Positions 6,568-10,082 of a stretch of DNA of 10,082 nt are shown piece after piece; position 1 is the first letter of the stretch; the number at the start of each line of letters is the position of its first letter. Position numbers and translations under genes: made by a program. Origin of the DNA: CAYUJH01 sp964394585. GTDB taxonomy: Bacteria > Bacteroidota > Bacteroidia > Cytophagales > Flammeovirgaceae. The stretch spans positions 1 through 10,082 of the forward strand of contig CAYMYI010000138.1 in NCBI GenBank assembly GCA_964394585.1, in the 5' to 3' direction. The notes under the pieces were generated by a model that saw only the letters and a program-made list of their open reading frames with translations, made no database searches and was not told the DNA's origin.

Positions 6568-7140
6568 ATGGAAATCCTAAAGAATGCTATATCACACATG
6601 ATAAAGCTTACTGAAAGTGAGTCAGGAGAGTTTATGTCCATGTGTTATCGAAGAACGTTCAAGAAGAAGGAAATTTTAAGTGAAGACGAAAAGATTATTG
6701 ACGAAGTATATTTTATAGAGCGTGGCATACTCAGAGTAAAGATTTTTGATTTAGGTGGTACTGAGCATACCGTTCATTTTGCTATAGAAAACCAGTTCAT
6801 TGCTGATTATCGAGCCTTTTTGACAAGGGAAAAATCCAGCTACCTATTAGAAGCTATGGAGGCTACTGAAGTTATTGTCTTACCAAGAGATGCCATCGAA
6901 TGGGGATACATTAACTTGCGGGAAGGAGAAAAACTCGGAAGACTTATTGCCGAATATTACTTCACCTATTTAGATAGGCGTATCGAACATTTATATACAC
7001 TTTCTCCTCTACAGCGGTACGAACTGATGAATCAAATCTTTCCTAATATCCACAACCGTGTTCCACAGCACATGATTGCTTCCTATCTCGGAATCACGCC
7101 AATTCACCTTAGTAGGATTAAAAAAAGCAGGCTACCCTAA
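6568..7140 (+). CDS. Crp/Fnr-like transcriptional regulator
   Basis: A 190-residue regulator of the short Crp-like type common in Bacteroidota. Residues about 21-110 form a cyclic-nucleotide-binding-like beta-barrel (IDEVYFIERGILRV around 44-57; VIVLPRDAIEW at 102-112). A long helix (about 118-145) leads to a helix-turn-helix near the C-terminus (VPQHMIASYLGITPIHLSRI, 165-184). The classic cAMP-contact phosphate-binding cassette of E. coli Crp is not recognisable, so the ligand is unknown and it may not bind a nucleotide. The start is chosen because it is the first ATG after the dyad site and gives a full domain. It is the first gene of the cluster, 73 nt ahead of the DUF2141 gene, and probably regulates the genes behind it and possibly itself. 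The 14-bp perfect dyad at 6439/6529 is a candidate target only by position. Confidence 0.88.
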   Translation: MEILKNAISHMIKLTESESGEFMSMCYRRTFKKKEILSEDEKIIDEVYFIERGILRVKIFDLGGTEHTVHFAIENQFIADYRAFLTREKSSYLLEAMEATEVIVLPRDAIEWGYINLREGEKLGRLIAEYYFTYLDRRIEHLYTLSPLQRYELMNQIFPNIHNRVPQHMIASYLGITPIHLSRIKKSRLP

Positions 7141-7213
7141 AAGCCTAAACATTTGTTATCGTTTTTCAGAGCCATTTCCCTGCAAATTTGCCATGTAATC
7201 AAAAAAAATAGAC

Positions 7214-7642
7214 ATGGTAAAATTAGTAGTATCAATTGTGACTCTTTTTCTAATCAGCTTATCCGTTCAAGCCCAAACAGGTAGTGTACTTTTTAAAGTG
7301 AGTGGAATACAAGCCGACAAAGGCGGCTCTATTTCCACAGGAATATTCACGAAAGAAAACTTTCCTGAGGTTGGGAAGCAATTCAGGGGAAAAGATGTGA
7401 CGGTTAATCAAAGTAATATGGAAGTATTGCTTGAGAATGTTCCCGTAGGAACTTATGCAGCTGTTGTATTCCAGGATCAAAACAACAACAAAAAGCTAGA
7501 AACAAATTTTGTGGGCTTTCCTAAAGAACCCATTGGCTTTGCCAATGATGCCAGAATCAAATTTGGACCTCCAGATTTTGAAGATGCTGCTATCACGGTT
7601 ACTGAAGGGCAAACTGTAATTGTAAACATTCAACTCAGATAA
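7214..7642 (+). CDS. DUF2141 exported protein
   Basis: A 142-residue protein with a clear Sec signal peptide: MVKL, a hydrophobic core to about residue 17, and likely cleavage after VQA (20). The mature part matches DUF2141: the strand-turn segment FQDQNNNKKLETNFVGFPKE (86-105) and the conserved GPPDFEDA (118-125). DUF2141 proteins are small periplasmic or secreted beta-rich domains of unknown biochemical function; the D-N-N-N-K-L-E turn recalls calcium-binding loops, which is inference. The 73-nt gap upstream contains CAAATTTG (7183-7190), a one-mismatch -7 element, but its nearest TTTG (7152-7155) is 27 nt away, so an internal promoter is doubtful. The stop is 32 nt before the only ATG in the following gap and that ATG is out of frame with the next gene. 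Confidence 0.88.
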   Translation: MVKLVVSIVTLFLISLSVQAQTGSVLFKVSGIQADKGGSISTGIFTKENFPEVGKQFRGKDVTVNQSNMEVLLENVPVGTYAAVVFQDQNNNKKLETNFVGFPKEPIGFANDARIKFGPPDFEDAAITVTEGQTVIVNIQLR

Positions 7643-7697
7643 GATAGCGTTCATTGGTACATTAAAATCCAAGAATGAATTACTATTCATATTTGGA

Positions 7698-8408
7698 GTG
7701 GTCAACTTCATATTAGCTGTACTATTTGTAGTACTCAGTCAAATCACTTCAATAGAAGTATCTGGCACGAATGCATGGTTCAAGCCCATAAAGTTTGCGC
7801 TTTCCATTGGAATCTTCAGCTGGACGATTGCCTGGTTAATGAGTTATCTGCCACAAGATAACAGCATACAAATCATGAATTGGCTCATTGTTTTGATGCT
7901 TGGTTTTGAAATTATCTACATTGGATTTCAAGCAGGAAGGGGGCAGTTATCGCACTATAACTTGTCTACTCCAATTTATGGAGGACTCTATGCTTTGATG
8001 GCTATTGCTGCAACGGTAGTGTCTTTCATTACGCTGGTTTTAGCTATTCGCTTCTTTCAGACACCACTCCCTGAACTACCAGATTACTACGTGTGGTCTA
8101 TTAGAATAGGCTTACTTCTTTTCTTCATATTCTCACTGGAGGGTTTTGTGATGGGAGCAAGCCTATCACACACGATAGGAGCTTCTTCAGGCGGTAAGGC
8201 TATTCCTTTTTTGAATTGGACCAGAGAATATGGCGATCCAAGAGTTGCTCACTTCATTGGAATGCACGCACTTCAAGTTTTGCCCATTGCCTCTTACTAT
8301 GTCTTAAGGGATACTAGACTAACCTTCTGGTTAGCAATTATTTATACGCTACTAGCAGCGTATGTTTTAATACAAGCTCTTTATGGGCAACCGTTTTTAA
8401 AATCTTAA
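7698..8408 (+). CDS. Multi-pass membrane protein of unknown function (start uncertain)
   Basis: At least 236 residues and strongly hydrophobic, with about seven likely transmembrane helices: near the N-terminus, 'FALSIGIFSWTIAWLMSYL', 'IMNWLIVLMLGFEIIYIGF', 'ALMAIAATVVSFITLVLAI', 'IGLLLFFIFSLEGFVMGA', a helix around 'MHALQVLPIASYYVL' and a final one before the C-terminus. The motif NAWFKPIKF follows the first helix. I do not assign a family or function. The given start is GTG at 7698, but the frame remains open upstream to 7626 and encodes FIGTLKSKNELLFIFGVVNF, which looks like genuine sequence completing the first helix. No ATG, GTG or TTG occurs there in frame. The true start may be an ATA (7644) or ATT (7653), or the base sequence may contain an error. 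The gene ends 5 nt before the lipoprotein gene, so they are co-transcribed. Confidence 0.82.
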   Translation: MVNFILAVLFVVLSQITSIEVSGTNAWFKPIKFALSIGIFSWTIAWLMSYLPQDNSIQIMNWLIVLMLGFEIIYIGFQAGRGQLSHYNLSTPIYGGLYALMAIAATVVSFITLVLAIRFFQTPLPELPDYYVWSIRIGLLLFFIFSLEGFVMGASLSHTIGASSGGKAIPFLNWTREYGDPRVAHFIGMHALQVLPIASYYVLRDTRLTFWLAIIYTLLAAYVLIQALYGQPFLKS

Positions 8409-8413
8409 TCATT

Positions 8414-9013
8414 ATGAAGAACAGAAATAAATCAATTACAACAGTAACGAGTAAAATATTGATGCTGTGTTTCATTGCCTTTTCTACAGCAGGCTGCTAT
8501 TCGGTGAAAAAATCTGTCGAGCGAAGCCATCCAAACTCGAAAGAGATTCGATGGCCCGAGGATTACAAACCCGAAGAATCTAAATTTTTTGTTCACAATG
8601 AAATAGACATCAATGCTTCACCTGAAACCGTTTGGTCTGTATTGATACAAGCAGATGAATGGGAGGAGTATTATGAAGGAGCAAGCGAATTAAAGCTTAT
8701 AGATAATACGGATGGGCGACTTTCAGAAAAGTCAGTTTTTACATGGAAAACCATGGGTTTGGACTTTACATCAACGATCAAAGAGTTTGAGGCTCCTTAT
8801 CGGTTGAGCTGGGAGTCAAACAAGAAAAGTATTCGAGGCTACCATGCTTGGCTCATTATTCCCACTGAAAATGGTTGCAAACTGATTACAAGTGAAGCAC
8901 AACATGGCTTTATGACCTTTCTTCAGAAAGTGTTTGTCCCCAATAAATTAGAACGCCTCCATGATGAATGGCTGGCTCAAATCAAATTAAAATCTGAAAA
9001 CATAGAGAAATGA
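8414..9013 (+). CDS. SRPBCC (START-like) domain lipoprotein
   Basis: A 199-residue protein with an N-terminal lipoprotein-type signal: basic MKNRNK, hydrophobic stretch to about 24, then STAGC with the acceptor cysteine at 28. The residue three before the cysteine is Thr instead of the usual Leu, so lipidation is likely but not certain. From about 55 the sequence matches the SRPBCC/polyketide-cyclase-like helix-grip fold: EIDINASPETVWSVLIQAD (strand plus helix), WEEYYEGA, and a C-terminal long helix (about 170-197). Such domains bind hydrophobic ligands in a deep pocket; most are cytoplasmic, so a membrane-anchored, exported version is of some interest. It follows the membrane protein by 5 nt and overlaps the dehydrogenase gene by 4 nt (ATGA), which points to coupled translation. 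The ligand is unknown. Confidence 0.85.
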   Translation: MKNRNKSITTVTSKILMLCFIAFSTAGCYSVKKSVERSHPNSKEIRWPEDYKPEESKFFVHNEIDINASPETVWSVLIQADEWEEYYEGASELKLIDNTDGRLSEKSVFTWKTMGLDFTSTIKEFEAPYRLSWESNKKSIRGYHAWLIIPTENGCKLITSEAQHGFMTFLQKVFVPNKLERLHDEWLAQIKLKSENIEK

Positions 9014-9825
9014 AAATATCACAAAAAACAATCAAAAGGTTTAAAAAGAACTACCATGAATGGGTTCTTATCACAGGTGCAACTTCTGGCATCGGACGGG
9101 AGCTAGCCATTAAGTTTGGTGAGGCTGGTTTTAAGCTGGTCATCACTGGAAGAAGAGAGCAAGAATTGGAAGCATTAAGTACCCATTTATTTGATGAATA
9201 TGGAACAGAAAGTATTCCAATAAAAGGTGACCTTTCAACTATAGAAGATGTTGACATACTTCTAAAAGAAACCGATCACCTAAACATTGGAATTGCAGTC
9301 CTTAATGCTGGATTTGGCACATCGGGTAAATTCATCAACGCAGACTTAAAGCAAGAAATGAATATGCTCGATTTGAATTGCAAAGCAGTATTAATTATGG
9401 CTCATCATTTTGCTAACAAAATGAAAAGTCAATCAAAAAAAGGGGCAATCGTCTTTTTAAGCTCCATGGTTGCTTTTCAAGGAGTTCCAAATGCGGCAAA
9501 TTATGCAGCAACAAAAGCATACGTACAATCTCTTAGTGAGGCATTAGCAATTGAATTAAAAGAGGAAGGAATTGATGTTTTGGCAGCAGCCCCGGGCCCT
9601 GTTGAAAGTGGGTTTTCTGCCAGAGCCAACATGAAAATGAATATGAGTTTGAAGCCTGAAGATGTGGGGGTTCCTATTATTGAAGCAATAGGACGTAAAA
9701 CAAGTATTCTGCCTGGTTTTCTTACTAAAGTTTTAGTGTATAACTTACGAATGACACCACGTTGGGGGAAAATCAGGATAATGGGTAAGGTGATGTCAGG
9801 GTTTACAAAGCATCAAATAACATAA
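9010..9825 (+). CDS. Short-chain dehydrogenase/reductase (classical SDR)
   Basis: A 271-residue NAD(P)-dependent oxidoreductase with a Rossmann fold. Seen: cofactor motif TGATSGIG (23-30 region), the NAG motif of strand 4 (99-101), the structural Asn near 123, and the catalytic triad Ser152, Tyr165 and Lys169 (YxxxK with Ser thirteen residues before Tyr). GRR at 47-49 follows strand 2; basic residues there usually favour NADP(H). All catalytic residues are intact. The C-terminal part (about 205-271) is basic and moderately hydrophobic, as in SDRs acting on lipids or sterol-like substrates, but the substrate cannot be read. Its ATG overlaps the stop of the SRPBCC gene. It is the last gene of the cluster, followed 4 nt after the stop by a cassette-like core and then a strong hairpin. 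Confidence 0.93.
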   Translation: MKISQKTIKRFKKNYHEWVLITGATSGIGRELAIKFGEAGFKLVITGRREQELEALSTHLFDEYGTESIPIKGDLSTIEDVDILLKETDHLNIGIAVLNAGFGTSGKFINADLKQEMNMLDLNCKAVLIMAHHFANKMKSQSKKGAIVFLSSMVAFQGVPNAANYAATKAYVQSLSEALAIELKEEGIDVLAAAPGPVESGFSARANMKMNMSLKPEDVGVPIIEAIGRKTSILPGFLTKVLVYNLRMTPRWGKIRIMGKVMSGFTKHQIT

Positions 9826-9829
9826 CCAT

Positions 9830-9962
9830 TGCCAACACAGTGCATAAGCAAAAGCGGTTCTAAGTGCAAACTTGAACCGCTTTTGCGTTCAATTAAGTAT
9901 ATTGCTATCTGACAGTTCAGTGGCTTGAAATCCGCTACTTCTCATACACGAGACCGTTAGCA
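9830..9962 (+). other. attC-like site after the five-gene cluster
   Basis: Order: TGCCAAC (9830-9836), ACA, arm GTGCATAAG (9840-9848), an interior with a strong hairpin, arm CTCATACAC (9941-9949), GAGACC, then GTTAGCA (9956-9962). Outer cores are reverse complements at six of seven bases and inner arms at seven of nine. Length is 133 bp. TGCCAAC matches RYYYAAC at five positions and GTTAGCA matches GTTRRRY at five, so the fit to classical integron cores is imperfect. It begins 4 nt after the dehydrogenase stop codon. The right core continues as AACATTTCAGC into REP-like palindrome copy 4. Could instead be an ordinary terminator region next to a repeat. Confidence 0.45.
9848..9886 (+). terminator. 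Strong hairpin at the end of the five-gene cluster
   Basis: Arms GCAAAAGCGGTTC (9848-9860) and GAACCGCTTTTGC (9874-9886) are perfect 13-bp complements. The stem continues with AAGT (9862-9865) against ACTT (9870-9873) after one bulged T (9861), closed by a GCAA tetraloop (9866-9869). The RNA would be very stable. No pure U-tract follows (GTTCAATT), although TTTT is part of the 3' arm, so it may act as a 3'-end stabiliser or an imperfect terminator, 22 nt beyond the last stop. Confidence 0.65.
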
Positions 9963-9976
9963 AACATTTCAGCTTT

Positions 9977-9997
9977 AGGTCTATGGCTCACAGACCT
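9977..9997 (+). repeat. REP-like palindrome, copy 4
   Basis: AGGTCTATG, GCT, CACAGACCT: nine-base arms with eight pairing positions. Flanks are AGCTTT on the left and TGGGGGGAAA on the right, close to those of copy 3 about 3.7 kb away and in the same orientation. It stands alone here; no transposase remnant is visible beside it. Confidence 0.75.
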
Positions 9998-10035
9998 TGG
10001 GGGGAAACTGCACCTCCAAGAATCCTACTTTTTCG

Positions 10036-10043
10036 TATTTTTG
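10036..10043 (+). promoter_or_regulatory. Possible -7 element of a gene beyond the right edge
   Basis: TATTTTTG fits TAnnTTTG fully, but no TTG is found at the expected distance upstream. ATG triplets at 10057 and 10064 open frames to the window end; these last codons are too few to judge. GTTGCCA (10070-10076), overlapping them, may instead be another border-like core. Confidence 0.3.
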
Positions 10044-10082
10044 CAGAAAAAATCTGATGCCCCATGCGCGTTGCCAATCCCA

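Noticed and set aside
7259..7711. Minus-strand frames of about 70 codons opposite the DUF2141 gene
   Set aside because: Antisense to a gene with a signal peptide and conserved family motifs; no independent support.
1..10082. A complete integron
   Set aside because: No integrase gene, no attI and no run of same-orientation attC sites are present; only cassette-like borders can be claimed.
1..10082. tRNA or rRNA genes
   Set aside because: No cloverleaf-like segments, T-loop GTTCGA motifs in context or rRNA-like sequence were noticed on reading; the attC-like sites have no tRNA similarity.

Overview
The window looks like chromosomal accessory DNA from a member of the Bacteroidota, probably a marine Cytophagales-type bacterium. 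Evidence seen: a textbook Bacteroidota promoter (TTG, 19 bp, TAATTTTG) in front of the gene at 5566, no Shine-Dalgarno sequences, AT-rich intergenic DNA, a DUF2141 exported protein and a short Crp-like regulator typical of that phylum. The genus cannot be fixed from sequence alone.

Layout. (1) 62-3874, minus strand: a type I restriction-modification pair, hsdR then hsdM, abutting with no gap. No specificity subunit lies in the window. (2) 4157-5566, minus strand: a stand-alone AAA_14/DUF4143 ATPase with its own promoter and a terminator-like 3' end. (3) 5567-6567: a kilobase without an intact gene. It holds an attC-like dyad site, three copies of a REP-like palindrome, two copies of an ~80-bp repeat, and a decayed C-terminal fragment of a REP-associated tyrosine transposase (RAYT) with in-frame stops. 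A second attC-like site sits directly in front of the next gene. (4) 6568-9825, plus strand: a tight five-gene cluster of Crp-like regulator, DUF2141 exported protein, multi-pass membrane protein, SRPBCC lipoprotein and short-chain dehydrogenase. (5) 9826-10082: a strong hairpin inside a third attC-like site, a fourth REP-like palindrome, and a possible promoter pointing off the right edge.

How it fits together. HsdR and HsdM are the motor/nuclease and methyltransferase of one restriction complex. The ATPase next door is of a kind often seen in defence and accessory loci, but its role is unknown. The five-gene cluster is probably an envelope or lipid-related transcription unit under its own regulator; the pathway is not recognisable.

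The most interesting structure is at the borders. The ATPase gene, with its promoter, is bracketed exactly by GTTAGGC and GCCTAAC, the latter directly abutting its stop codon. The five-gene cluster begins 12 nt after GTTGGCATT and is followed 4 nt after its last stop by TGCCAAC. Each border lies in a 53-133 bp inverted-repeat site resembling an integron attC site. No integrase is present, several cores deviate from the GTTRRRY consensus, and the two units face opposite ways, so this is a hypothesis about cassette-like mobility and not a demonstrated integron.
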